Below, piece after piece: positions 8,879 to 16,743 of a stretch of 64,000 nucleotides of DNA; the first letter of the stretch is position 1, and every line of letters begins with the position of its first letter. The position numbers and the translations under genes were made by a program. Below the pieces are notes generated by a model that was not told the origin of the DNA, did not search any database, and was given only the letters and a program-made list of their open reading frames with translations. Source of the DNA: Armatimonadota bacterium (lineage in GTDB: Bacteria > Sysuimicrobiota > Sysuimicrobiia > Sysuimicrobiales > Humicultoraceae). Location of the stretch: assembly GCA_016869025.1 (NCBI GenBank), contig VGFA01000005.1, forward strand, positions 1-64,000, written 5' to 3'.

Positions 8879-9389
8879 AGAGCAGCGTGCCCTCGCGAAG
8901 CACGGTTGCCGGGAGCGAGGCCTTGAGGTGCGTGCGGCTGTCGAAGTCCTCCGACGTCCACACCAGGACGTCCGCCGCGGCGGCCACACCCCACAGGCGC
9001 TCATAGGCCAGGCGGCTGCGCCGCCGCTCCGGTGGAGCGTCGCTGGAGACGATCACGAGGAGGTCGTAGTCGCTTTGTGGGCCTGCGTCGCCGCGCGCCT
9101 TCGACCCGAAGAGGTAGATCCGCTCGGGCCGGTAGGCATCCACAAGCCGGCGCACGATCTCCGCCAGAACGGGGTCGCGCTGGGGCACGCCCTGCCGCGC
9201 TTCTCCCCGCCACGATCCTGACCTCTCTCCAAGCCAGCGATCAACGGCCTCGCGCAGGAACCGCCAACGCCGCCCGACCTTCCGGCCGGGAATCTTGCGT
9301 TCTTGGGCCAGCTTGTAAAGGGTCGACTTGGGGATTCTCAGGTGGTCGGACAGCTCAGCGATTGTCAGCACGTTTGTGTGACGGATCAT
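8868..9389 (-). CDS. MNT nucleotidyltransferase antitoxin with fused N-terminal helix-turn-helix
   Basis: 173 residues in two parts. Residues 1-55 are an excisionase/MerR-like DNA-binding helix-turn-helix (LTIAELSDHLRIPKSTLYKL, then GRRWRFLREAVDRWL). Residues about 75-173 are a minimal nucleotidyltransferase with GSKARGDAGPQSDYDLLVIV, holding the GS...DxD catalytic pattern, and a downstream Asp in ADVLVW. MNT proteins are the antitoxin partners of HEPN toxins and normally lack a DNA-binding domain, so this fusion could let the antitoxin repress its own operon. A promoter and a palindrome lie just upstream. Confidence 0.85.
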   Translation of the reverse strand: MIRHTNVLTIAELSDHLRIPKSTLYKLAQERKIPGRKVGRRWRFLREAVDRWLGERSGSWRGEARQGVPQRDPVLAEIVRRLVDAYRPERIYLFGSKARGDAGPQSDYDLLVIVSSDAPPERRRSRLAYERLWGVAAAADVLVWTSEDFDSRTHLKASLPATVLREGTLLYAA

Positions 9390-9392
9390 GTC

Positions 9393-9435
9393 GGCGCACC
9401 GCCAAGATTATGTCACCCCGTGCCCCGGCCGTCAA
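9393..9435 (-). promoter_or_regulatory. Promoter and palindrome of the HTH-MNT/HEPN operon
   Basis: On the minus strand TTGACG (9435-9430), a 17-base spacer and CATAAT (9412-9407) form a good sigma70 promoter. GGCGGTGCGCC (9403-9393) is a palindrome at the expected transcription start, a few bases before the ATG at 9389. No Shine-Dalgarno sequence fits in between, so the message may be nearly leaderless. The palindrome is a candidate operator for the fused helix-turn-helix. Confidence 0.6.
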
Positions 9436-9504
9436 CAGCCCGTAATTTTGAGTAATGATTGATACTAAAATCGACCCGAGCCGCCACCACGCAATACCGC
9501 CATC

Positions 9505-10743
9505 TCACCGCGCAGCCAGCCGTTGAAACGCTATCCCGGTACGGGTCAGCCGTGGCGGGTCGGCCATCATGCCACGCGCCGCGGCCAGGTTGGCCTGCCT
9601 GAACAGCTCGGCCGGGCGCAGCCCCCGGGTGGACTCGCCGTACTCGACGTAGCCGTAGAAGTGCCGCGACCAGAAGAACGATGTGAAGTCGATCTTCTGA
9701 AAGTGCGAGAGCCTTCCCACGAGCGTGATGAACTCCACGTCGAGCGGTTCCCAGAAACCGAAGACGTCGCGCGCGAAGAGCGCCGGCGCCGCTGCGACCG
9801 CCTGCCCGCGCAGCTCGTGGTCGCGGGTCTTGTAGAGCCATGCCTCGCCGAGGGCGACCTTCTTGCCGGCCCGCCGCGCTACATCCGCGAACCTGATCGC
9901 GCGGTCAATCACATAATCATGGTTGATCGGGTAGATGTGCATGTCGAGGTAGTCGAGCGTGGTGCGGGCAAGACTCTGCGCGTAGGCCAGATCGTCCCAG
10001 GTGCCGGCACCCGCGCCGATCAGGACGCCCGAGCGTTCGAGGCCGACCAGTACCTGTTGCACAAACCCGGTATAGTTCGCGACGGTGAAGGACAGCCCGG
10101 TGTTCTCCTGGGCGGTGTGCGGCTCGTTCGCGATGGTCAGGTAGTCGGGCCGGATCTCGCGGATTATCACCTCGGCCATGCCCCGTGCCTCGCGCGTGTA
10201 GCGCTCGAGCGTGAGCCCGGCGTAGTGGCCGGCAACGGGCAGCGCGCTGAAGACCGGCTCGCGGAACCCGGGCGTCATCTGCGCCAGGAACTTCAGGTTC
10301 CGCCTCTTCAGTTCGACGGAGAGCCGCTTGAAGAACTCGAGGTACTCGCCCGAGCGCGGAAAGCCGGGCACCAGGATCGGGTACTTGATCGCCACCTTGA
10401 CCCCGCGCACACCCACCAGTTGCAGGCGGTCGAGGTTGAAGGTGACCACCTGCCACGCCTCCGGCCGCAGGATCGCCTCGCCCTGGTTGCTGTTGGCCGC
10501 CAGCAACTCGGCTGAGAATACGACGTCGTGCCTCTCGCCGCTCCACCGTGGGGTGATGTGGGCGTCTATGGCGCGCAACTTGGCGGCCAGCATGGCGTAG
10601 AGGTCGGCGTACTCGGCCGGAACGCCCGCCGGTTGGGCGGCGGGGGCAGGCGCGGCATCCCACGCCCCCGCCCCGACGAGTCCGACAAGCAGCGCGGCGA
10701 TCAGGAGCAGTTGGGACATGCACGGAATGCGGCGCATGCGCAT
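9505..10743 (-). CDS. Secreted TIM-barrel glycoside hydrolase-like protein
   Basis: 412 residues with a signal peptide (LLLIAALLVGLVGAGAW, Ala-rich cleavage region) and then a likely (beta/alpha)8 barrel. DYLTIANEPHTAQ carries an Asn-Glu-Pro, the acid/base signature of clan GH-A hydrolases, and KKVALGEAWLYK supplies a candidate nucleophile Glu near the end of another strand. It would act outside the membrane on a polysaccharide or glycoside. No close family is recognised, so the substrate is open. It is divergent from the ABC binding-protein gene at 10899. Confidence 0.6.
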   Translation of the reverse strand: MRMRRIPCMSQLLLIAALLVGLVGAGAWDAAPAPAAQPAGVPAEYADLYAMLAAKLRAIDAHITPRWSGERHDVVFSAELLAANSNQGEAILRPEAWQVVTFNLDRLQLVGVRGVKVAIKYPILVPGFPRSGEYLEFFKRLSVELKRRNLKFLAQMTPGFREPVFSALPVAGHYAGLTLERYTREARGMAEVIIREIRPDYLTIANEPHTAQENTGLSFTVANYTGFVQQVLVGLERSGVLIGAGAGTWDDLAYAQSLARTTLDYLDMHIYPINHDYVIDRAIRFADVARRAGKKVALGEAWLYKTRDHELRGQAVAAAPALFARDVFGFWEPLDVEFITLVGRLSHFQKIDFTSFFWSRHFYGYVEYGESTRGLRPAELFRQANLAAARGMMADPPRLTRTGIAFQRLAAR

Positions 10744-10815
10744 GTGCTCTCCCCCAGTGGAGTGGTGTGCCTGCCTTGTGGACCGGAAGGACGGTGCGCG
10801 GGTTGAGTCGAGAAG

Positions 10816-10880
10816 CAGGTGAAACCTGACGGCGTCCCGTACAGAGAGGACGGGTAACTTGGAGAGCGCCGCAGGGCGCT
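10816..10880 (+). promoter_or_regulatory. Structured leader with three hairpins before the ABC transporter genes
   Basis: Three local stems occur in 65 bases: CAGGT-gaa-ACCTG (10816-10828), CGTCC...GGACG (10833-10852, with an alternative CCCGT/ACGGG pairing that excludes it), and AGCGCC-gcag-GGCGCT (10865-10880). The last ends 18 bases before the binding-protein ATG. The mutually exclusive pairings could suit a switching leader, but it matches no riboswitch class I can identify with confidence. Confidence 0.35.
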
Positions 10881-10898
10881 TGCGCGGAGGGAGACACC

Positions 10899-11918
10899 AT
10901 GATGAGAAGGATCGCAGTCGCTGTTCTCTTGCTGTCCCTGGTCCTGACCGGCGCTGTCAACACGCAGGCGCAGCCGCGCCGGATCGTGGTCTACGCCGCC
11001 ATGGATGAGACCGTGATCAGCCGGGTCGTCAAGGCGTTCACCGACCGCACCGGCATACCGGTGGAGATGTTAACCGTGGCCGCGGCCGGCACCATGGCCG
11101 CGCGCATAGTGGCCGAGAAAGCCCGCCCCCGCGCCGACATCTTCGTGGGCGGCTCAATAGACTTCCATGCCCCGCTGGCGGCCGAGGGCATTCTGGCGCA
11201 GTACCGCTCCCCGGTGATCGGGCAGGCCGGCATAAGCAAGGAGTTCGTTGATCCCCAGGGGTTCTGGAACGGGTGGTACTTCGGCGTGCTTTCGATCGTC
11301 GTGAACCGCCCGCTGTTCGACCGGACGCTTGGGGCTGCCGGCGTCGCCATGCCCAGGACATGGGACGACGTGCTGACGCCGGCGTACCGCGGGCACTTCG
11401 TGCAGCCCAGCCCGGTCACAACGGGCGCCGGGTACATCTTCACGGCCACGCAGCTCTTCCGTCTTGGCGAGGACCGCGGGTGGGCCTATCTCCGGGCCCT
11501 CCACGCCAACACCTCGCAGTACGCGCCCACGGTCCCGGCTGCGATGACGCTTGTGGAGCGCGGGGAGGCGACGCTTGGGATGAACTGGGCGCACGTGGGC
11601 CTCATGGCGCGCAACCGCGGGGTGCCGATCGACATCGTGATCCCAACCGACACCGGGTTTGAGATCGGAGGGGCTTCGATCATCAAGGGAGGCCCGAACC
11701 CCGAGGGCGCCAGGGAGTTCATAGACTTCGTGTACTCGCGGCTGGCGCAGGACATCGGCGCGAAGTACCACCTGACGTATCCCGTGCGGGGCGACGTCCC
11801 AAGCCCGCTGGGGATGCCGGCGCTGGAGACCATCAAGCTGGTCAAGTACGACCGCGAGTGGGCAATCGCCAACATGAGCCGCGTCCGGGAGAGGTGGACT
11901 CGAGACATCGGCCGCTAG
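10899..11918 (+). CDS. Iron(III)/thiamine-type ABC transporter substrate-binding protein
   Basis: 339 residues with a signal peptide (IAVAVLLLSLVLTGAVNTQAQ) followed by the class of binding protein used for ferric iron, thiamine, spermidine/putrescine and phosphonates (RIVVYAAMDETVISRVVKAF, ARPRADIFVGG, PEGAREFIDFV). It binds its ligand outside the membrane and delivers it to the permease encoded 10 bases downstream. The ligand cannot be told from sequence; Fe3+ is the commonest for this fold. No ATPase gene follows. Confidence 0.85.
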   Translation: MMRRIAVAVLLLSLVLTGAVNTQAQPRRIVVYAAMDETVISRVVKAFTDRTGIPVEMLTVAAAGTMAARIVAEKARPRADIFVGGSIDFHAPLAAEGILAQYRSPVIGQAGISKEFVDPQGFWNGWYFGVLSIVVNRPLFDRTLGAAGVAMPRTWDDVLTPAYRGHFVQPSPVTTGAGYIFTATQLFRLGEDRGWAYLRALHANTSQYAPTVPAAMTLVERGEATLGMNWAHVGLMARNRGVPIDIVIPTDTGFEIGGASIIKGGPNPEGAREFIDFVYSRLAQDIGAKYHLTYPVRGDVPSPLGMPALETIKLVKYDREWAIANMSRVRERWTRDIGR

Positions 11919-11928
11919 GCCGCGCGGA

Positions 11929-13569
11929 ATGCTGCGAACCTCCCTCTTGACCGGGAGGCGTTCCCGGCTGGCGGCGGACCCCGGCCTTCTGGCGGCGTAT
12001 TCCGCCGCCGTGCTGTTGCTTGTGCTCTTTGTTCTGTATCCGACCCTGCGCGTGCTGGTGTTCCCGTCGCTCGGCGACTACCTGGCCATCCCCGACAGCG
12101 CGCGGTGGATGCAGGCCGCGCGCAACAGCCTCCTGATGATGGTGCTGTCGAGCCTCTCGGCAACGGCGCTCGGGCTGGTCTTTGCCTTCGCGATGACGCG
12201 GGGCGACATCCCGGGCGCGGGGTTCTTCCGCGCGATAGTGCAGTTGCCGATGTTCGCCCCTCCTTTCATGGTGGCCCTGGCCTACATCCTGCTGTTCGGC
12301 AAGCAGGGCCTGATCACGCGGTCGCTGCTCGGGCTCAACGTGAACATCTTCGGTCTGCCCGGGCTCTGGCTGGCCCAGACAGTGGCGTTCTTCCCGTACG
12401 CCGCGCTGATCATCAGCGGCGTGCTTCGGGGCATAAACCCGACCTTGGAACTGGCAGCCGCCAACCTGGGCGCGGATCCGCGGCGGGCTCTGCGGGACAT
12501 CACCTTGGGGCTGGCGCGGCCAGGCCTGACCGGCGCGCTACTCGTGGTGGCGATCACCGTCCTGGCCGATTTCGGGAATGCGGTCATCATCGCAGGTGGG
12601 TTTCCGCTCCTGGCTACAGAGGCCTGGTTCCGTCTGGAGGGCATGGGTGACGCGCGGGGAGCCGCCCTGGTCGTGTCAATGCTCATAGTCCCCACTGTCG
12701 TGCTCTTCTTCCTCGAACGCCGCATCATTGGGCGGCGGCAGTACGTCACGGTAACCGGGCGCGGCACCCGCATGGACCCTGCTGGCACCCCGCCGGGGCT
12801 GCGGTGGAGCGTGTTTGGGATCTGCGCGGTCGCCTCGGTACTGGTGGTGCTCGTGTACCTGACAATCGTGCTGGGCGCATTCGTATCCGTCTGGGGATAT
12901 AACTGGGCCATCACCCTTGACCACTGGCGCCTCTCGCTGGACCGGGTGGGCACCTTGACAAACAGCCTCAAGCTGGCGGCCGGAAGCGCGGGGATCACGG
13001 TCGTCCTGGCCGTGCTGGTGGCCTTCCTCGCCTCCAGGGAAAGCGTGGTGCGGCGCCTCCTCGATTTCTTGGCGATGCTGCCCGGAGCGCTGCCGGGCGT
13101 CTTCGTCGGGGTGGGATTCGTCCTGGCGTTCAACCAACCGCCGCTCGAGCTGGTGGGCACCTACTGGATCCTGGCCCTGGCGCTGGCCTTCTGGCACCTG
13201 CCGCTGGGCTACCAGACGGTCGCCGCCGCCCTCCGGCAGATCGAACGTGCAATAGAGGAGGCTGCGAGCAACCTGGGCGCCTCGAGCCTGGATGTGGTTC
13301 GCGATATCTACCTGCCGCTGCTGCGCGGGGCCATAGTGGACGTGTTCGCGGTGTCGTCCATCCGGACCGTGGTCAACGTGAGCATCGTGGTGTTCCTCGT
13401 CTCCCCGGGACATGTCGTGGCGACCTTCGCCATCATGTCGCTGATAGTCAACGGATCATGGGGCGGGGCATCCGCTCTGACGTCGCTGCTGCTGGCGGTG
13501 ACGCTTGCGGCCGCAGGCCTGGCGCGGGTTGCCCTTGGGGCAGAAGTGAGGACGGCGAGAATAGGATAG
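11929..13569 (+). CDS. Iron(III)-type ABC transporter permease (two-domain, FbpB-like)
   Basis: 546 residues with about twelve hydrophobic segments and an internal duplication, each half having an EAA-type cytoplasmic loop (LELAAANLGADPRRALRDI and IEEAASNLGASSLDVVRDI). This is the fused permease architecture of FbpB/AfuB. It lies in the inner membrane and forms the channel for the binding protein encoded just upstream. The matching ATP-binding subunit is absent: the next gene runs the other way behind a terminator, so the ATPase must come from elsewhere. Confidence 0.9.
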   Translation: MLRTSLLTGRRSRLAADPGLLAAYSAAVLLLVLFVLYPTLRVLVFPSLGDYLAIPDSARWMQAARNSLLMMVLSSLSATALGLVFAFAMTRGDIPGAGFFRAIVQLPMFAPPFMVALAYILLFGKQGLITRSLLGLNVNIFGLPGLWLAQTVAFFPYAALIISGVLRGINPTLELAAANLGADPRRALRDITLGLARPGLTGALLVVAITVLADFGNAVIIAGGFPLLATEAWFRLEGMGDARGAALVVSMLIVPTVVLFFLERRIIGRRQYVTVTGRGTRMDPAGTPPGLRWSVFGICAVASVLVVLVYLTIVLGAFVSVWGYNWAITLDHWRLSLDRVGTLTNSLKLAAGSAGITVVLAVLVAFLASRESVVRRLLDFLAMLPGALPGVFVGVGFVLAFNQPPLELVGTYWILALALAFWHLPLGYQTVAAALRQIERAIEEAASNLGASSLDVVRDIYLPLLRGAIVDVFAVSSIRTVVNVSIVVFLVSPGHVVATFAIMSLIVNGSWGGASALTSLLLAVTLAAAGLARVALGAEVRTARIG

Positions 13570-13602
13570 AGCGCCGCGCCCCCGCTCCCCCAAACAACGA
13601 CA

Positions 13603-13634
13603 AAGCCCCTGCTCCGAGCACGGAGTAGGGGCTT
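13603..13634. terminator. Bidirectional intrinsic terminator
   Basis: A 14-base stem with one mismatch around an AGCA loop (arms AAGCCCCTGCTCCG and CGGAGTAGGGGCTT). It lies between the convergent permease and histone-like genes; the minus-strand side is followed by a T-rich stretch, so it can serve the histone-like gene especially. Confidence 0.8.
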
Positions 13635-13648
13635 CATCAGGTCGGAGC

Positions 13649-13924
13649 CTATCCCAGCGAGAACGGGGGCTCTGAGGGCGGAAACGGCGCCACTGGCGGC
13701 GCCGGGGCGAACGGTGCCGGGGCGACGGGCCGCTTCACCCGCGCCCTCACGGGCTTCTTCTTCGCCGGAGCCTTCTTTGCCGGGGCCTTCTTCTTCGCGC
13801 GAACAGGCTTGCGGACCGGCTTGGCCTTTGCGGGCTTCTTCTTGCGGGCGACGGTCTTCTTCGCCGCCGCCTTCTTCTTGACGGGAGCCTTCCGAGATCG
13901 CTTGGCGCGCTTCTTTGCTGGCAA
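13649..13924 (-). CDS. Histone H1-like Lys/Ala/Pro-rich protein
   Basis: 91 residues, of which nearly the whole N-terminal 65 are Lys, Ala, Arg, Pro and Val in irregular KKAPAKK/KKPVRAK units, ending in a Pro/Ala-rich tail (APFAPAPPVAPFPPSEPP). Such composition is shared by bacterial H1-like (Hc1/AlgP C-terminal type) nucleoid proteins that bind DNA non-specifically. The TTG start follows a strong purine-rich Shine-Dalgarno (AGGGGGG). Low complexity makes true homology hard to judge; nucleoid binding is an inference from charge. Confidence 0.65.
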   Translation of the reverse strand: MPAKKRAKRSRKAPVKKKAAAKKTVARKKKPAKAKPVRKPVRAKKKAPAKKAPAKKKPVRARVKRPVAPAPFAPAPPVAPFPPSEPPFSLG

Positions 13925-14029
13925 GGACTATCCCCCCTCCCGTTGTTAGCCTCGATGCCTCGCAGACGCTTACAGATGCACAGTACGCCTTCTTTTCAAG
14001 GTCTCCTGCTGGTCGGAGCAGGTATCCGC

Positions 14030-14857
14030 ATGGTCGGGGGGAGAATTGTAGACCCCGTGGGGGACCGGTTTCACCGCGCCTTGGAGGCCGCCGTCGTCCT
14101 GGCGGCTCTTGCCACCGTCCCCCTCACTATCGCCCCGGCGCGCAACCCCCCGAGCCCGGCTGTCCTGGCAGGCGACTGGGCCGTGTGGGCAGTCTTCCTG
14201 CTCGAGTACGCCATCCTGCTGGCCGTTGCTCGTGATCGCAGGGCATTTGCGCGATCCAACTGGCTCAGCCTCGCAGTGGTTGTCCTGTCCTTTCCCATGC
14301 TGCCCGCGCTCATGGGGTTTGTGCGCCTGACCAGACTCGTACGGCTGCTCCGCCTGGCGCGGGTTCCGCTGGTGCTTCTGCGGGGCCTGGGCGCCCTGCG
14401 GCTCGCCATCGGGCGTCCGGGCCTGTTGTATCTGGCCGCCGCAAACGTGTTCCTGATCCTGGCAGGCGGCGCGCTCCTCTACCTGGCCGAGCCCGAGGAG
14501 GTCAAGGGAAGCATCTGGAACGGGGTGTGGCTGGCCATCGTCACGGCCACGACGGTCGGGTACGGCGACCTGGCCCCCGCAGGCCCGTGGGGCCGTGTCA
14601 TCGCCATCGTGCTCATGCTGGCCGGTGTAGGTCTCGTCTCAACCCTGGCGGCCTCGATTGCCGCGTACTTCGTCGGCCAGGACCGGCATTCGGCCGCCCA
14701 TGGGGATGACGCTGCAGCGGCCCAGGCCTCGTTGCATGCGGAGCTGGTACGGCTGACGGACAAGATCGACCGTCTGGAGCAGGCCGTTGCGAGGTTGGCC
14801 GAGACGCAAAGCGAGGGTCGGGCAGGGCGAGCAGCCGGTCCGGGAGACGGACATTAG
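14030..14857 (+). CDS. Voltage-gated-type potassium channel
   Basis: About 275 residues. Four hydrophobic segments precede an arginine-repeat helix (RLTRLVRLLRLARVPLVLL) like the S4 voltage sensor, then a pore with the K+ selectivity filter TTVGYGDL near residue 173 and a last transmembrane helix. The C terminus is a short coiled coil (LVRLTDKIDRLEQAVARLAE). This is the six-helix bacterial Kv architecture in the inner membrane. The ATG at 14030 was chosen; a TTG at 13943 would add 29 residues that look non-conserved. Confidence 0.85.
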   Translation: MVGGRIVDPVGDRFHRALEAAVVLAALATVPLTIAPARNPPSPAVLAGDWAVWAVFLLEYAILLAVARDRRAFARSNWLSLAVVVLSFPMLPALMGFVRLTRLVRLLRLARVPLVLLRGLGALRLAIGRPGLLYLAAANVFLILAGGALLYLAEPEEVKGSIWNGVWLAIVTATTVGYGDLAPAGPWGRVIAIVLMLAGVGLVSTLAASIAAYFVGQDRHSAAHGDDAAAAQASLHAELVRLTDKIDRLEQAVARLAETQSEGRAGRAAGPGDGH

Positions 14858-14873
14858 GCCGACCGGTGGTGCA

Positions 14874-14992
14874 GCATAACGCCTTCCCGGAGGGCTGCGC
14901 GGGATGGCCGAAACCCGGACCAGTCGGGCAGTTGCGTGCGATAAGACCTGCGACCCCTGCCATGTTAGACTGGCATAGGCGGGGTGTTAGGC
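14874..14992 (+). other. Possible upstream boundary site (attC-like or attI-like) of the cassette array
   Basis: GTTAGGC at 14986-14992 is a perfect R' core (GTTRRRY) and GCATAAC at 14874-14880 could be the opposing R'' core. GTTAGAC at 14964 also fits the core pattern. The inner arms pair poorly, unlike the three sites downstream, so only the right boundary is credible. It lies 60 bases before the first cassette gene. Confidence 0.35.
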
Positions 14993-15052
14993 TGGTCGGT
15001 CTAATCAGGAGTTCGCCACTTCTGGAAGCCGAGCCTCGGAGGGACTAGCGCC

Positions 15053-15886
15053 GTGCCGACTTCGCAACTCCCTGGTCCGATAGTCATCATCGATGTCGAG
15101 ACCACCGGCCTATTTCCACTTCGGCACGACCGCGTGGTGGAGGTGGCTGCGATCGTCGTCGACGGCGAGGGGCGAATCGTGCGCGAGTTTGCCTCGCTCG
15201 TGAACCCTGGGCGGGACATCGGACCGAGCAGCATCCATGGTCTGACCGCTGAAGACGTACTTCACGCTCCCCAGTTTGGTGACATTGCGGGCCTGCAGGT
15301 TGAGACGCTGCAAGGAACCGTCGCCATAGCCGGTCATAATGTGCGGTTTGATCACCAGTTCATCGAAATGGAATTTTCCAGAATCGACTCCCCCGTACCT
15401 CAATGCTTCACCATCTGCACAATGCAGCTTGCCGGTGGCGGGAAACTGACCGAGTGCTGCTGCGATTATGGAATCCGGCTGGACGGTGATGCCCATCACG
15501 CCTTGGCCGATGCTCGGGCGGCAGCTCGCTTGCTCTCTATTTTGCTCCCGGATCAACCGCGGATGGTTCAGAAGCTGAGCGGGCTGATGCCAATCCAATG
15601 GCCTGCGGTTCCCAGCACCGGGAAGCAACCAATCACGCGTGATGAGTCTCGCCGGCGCCAAGCTGAGCCGCCAACGTACCTGCAGCGTCTTGTCGGGCGA
15701 ATGCACACCGGCGCTGATCCCATCGCCACTGAGGGCGCCGTGATGGCCTATGCGGCTTTGCTTGATCGCGTCCTGGAAGATCGCCATGTAGACGGCGCGG
15801 AGGCCGACGCACTCGTTGAAATGGCCGCAAAGTGGGGGCTAAGCGGGGAACAGATCAACTTTGCCCATCGGGAGTATGTGAACTAA
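15053..15886 (+). CDS. DEDD exonuclease with TerB-like region (5' part of an interrupted cassette gene)
   Basis: 277 residues from a GTG preceded by GGAGGG. Residues 8-165 are a DnaQ/PolC-type 3'-5' exonuclease domain: IVIIDVETTGL (ExoI, D14 and E16), AGHNVRFDHQF (ExoII) and HHALADARAAARLL (ExoIII His and Asp). Residues about 205-277 resemble a TerB-like helical module (DRHVDGAEADALVEMAAKWG) that is cut off by TAA at 15884. The next codon opens a frame that continues the same module and ends in BRCT, so this is the front part of an exonuclease-TerB-BRCT protein. It may act in DNA processing; the activity of the truncated form is unknown. Confidence 0.82.
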   Translation: MPTSQLPGPIVIIDVETTGLFPLRHDRVVEVAAIVVDGEGRIVREFASLVNPGRDIGPSSIHGLTAEDVLHAPQFGDIAGLQVETLQGTVAIAGHNVRFDHQFIEMEFSRIDSPVPQCFTICTMQLAGGGKLTECCCDYGIRLDGDAHHALADARAAARLLSILLPDQPRMVQKLSGLMPIQWPAVPSTGKQPITRDESRRRQAEPPTYLQRLVGRMHTGADPIATEGAVMAYAALLDRVLEDRHVDGAEADALVEMAAKWGLSGEQINFAHREYVN

Positions 15887-16324
15887 TTGGCCATCGCAGC
15901 AGTGGCCGATGGGGTTGTCACGGAGGCAGAACGCCGCGATTTGAAACTGGTCGCGCGGCTACTCGGTCAAGAGAAACGGGACTTGGACGAAATACTCCAA
16001 GAAGCGGCTGCGAGGGTCGCTAGTACACCCTTGGCTACGCCTGCGACGCCAACTCCAGAAGCCGGACTGCCTGGAAGGCGCGTATGTTTCACTGGCGAAC
16101 TCCAGTGCCGGTACAACGGTGAGCTGATCCCACGTGAACTCGCAGAAGAACTGGCCGCCAAAGCCGGTCTCATCGTCATGGATGCGGTGACGAAGAAGCT
16201 CGACTTACTTGTCTTGGCTGACCCGCACTCGCAGTCAGGGAAAGCGAAGAAGGCCAGGCAATACAGCATCCGGATCATGCACGAGCCGGTGTTCTGGAAT
16301 ACTATTGGCGTAGCCGTTGAGTAA
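15887..16324 (+). CDS. BRCT-domain 3' part of the interrupted exonuclease gene
   Basis: 145 codons in the same frame as the preceding gene and directly after its TAA. Residues 1-45 (AIAAVADGVVTEAERRDLKL) continue the TerB-like helices; residues about 62-145 are a BRCT domain of the LigA type (GRRVCFTGEL, KKLDLLVLAD, KKARQYSIRIMHEPVFW). The nominal TTG start at 15887 has no Shine-Dalgarno. The simplest reading is one nonsense change in a once continuous gene; translational readthrough or restart is the alternative. Confidence 0.7.
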   Translation: MAIAAVADGVVTEAERRDLKLVARLLGQEKRDLDEILQEAAARVASTPLATPATPTPEAGLPGRRVCFTGELQCRYNGELIPRELAEELAAKAGLIVMDAVTKKLDLLVLADPHSQSGKAKKARQYSIRIMHEPVFWNTIGVAVE

Positions 16325-16354
16325 TCAGGATTCAGCGCGCAGTATGGGTGCAGT

Positions 16355-16452
16355 GGCGAACCAAGCGTTGTACTTGACCGGGCCGGCATTACGGTTTTTC
16401 GAGACATCACGTTCCCTGCAGCCGGCCCGGCAAGTGAACGCAGTCGTTCGAC
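16355..16452 (+). other. attC-like recombination site 1
   Basis: A 98-base imperfect palindrome that begins 30 bases after the stop of cassette 1. Outer cores GGCGAAC (16355) and GTTCGAC (16446) are 6/7 complementary; the arms continue through AAGCGTTGTACTTG against CAAGTGAACGCAGTC to an inner stem CCGGGCCGGC / GCCGGCCCGG with a variable loop. The R' core departs from GTTRRRY at one base. The architecture fits attC; the core deviation lowers certainty. Confidence 0.65.
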
Positions 16453-16467
16453 GGGGGAGACAACTCC

Positions 16468-16743
16468 ATGATTAGCGACCCAGTCACGTTTCTCGCAAAT
16501 ATCGCCTTGGTCGCCCGCGCGGATGGTATGTTGTCGGCCTCAGAACTGGGCCAACTCGAAGCGATTCGAAAAGAATTCGGATTCAAGAAGGGTGACCTCT
16601 CTGCCGCAGTCCGCCTTGCCGAAAGCGGAAACATACACTCACGCCCGTGGGGACTTTTGCGGACCAAGTTAAGAACCTGGAGCTTGTTCTTCGCGTCGCC
16701 TACGCAGACAGCGACCTCGATAGCTCAGAAGTCCAACTTGTAA
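16468..16743 (+). CDS. TerB-like N-terminal fragment of a frameshifted cassette gene
   Basis: The ATG at 16468 follows GGGGGAGA. Roughly the first 55 codons (PVTFLANIALVARADGMLSA, then LGQLEAIRKEFGFKKGDL) form TerB-like helices with the acidic ARADG turn. After GNIHSRPWG the frame gives no sensible protein, whereas another frame from about 16640 (TFADQVKNLELVLRVAYADS) continues the repeat. A shift of 1 or 2 bases near 16633-16647 is therefore likely. Translation as written would stop at 16743. Confidence 0.6.
   Translation: MISDPVTFLANIALVARADGMLSASELGQLEAIRKEFGFKKGDLSAAVRLAESGNIHSRPWGLLRTKLRTWSLFFASPTQTATSIAQKSNL

Noticed and set aside
10744-10898. Cobalamin or TPP riboswitch before the iron-type importer
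   Set aside because: The fragment GGTGAAACCTGACGG resembles parts of both, but the B12-box and the TPP GAACCTGATCxGG...TAATxCC element do not occur in the correct order or spacing.
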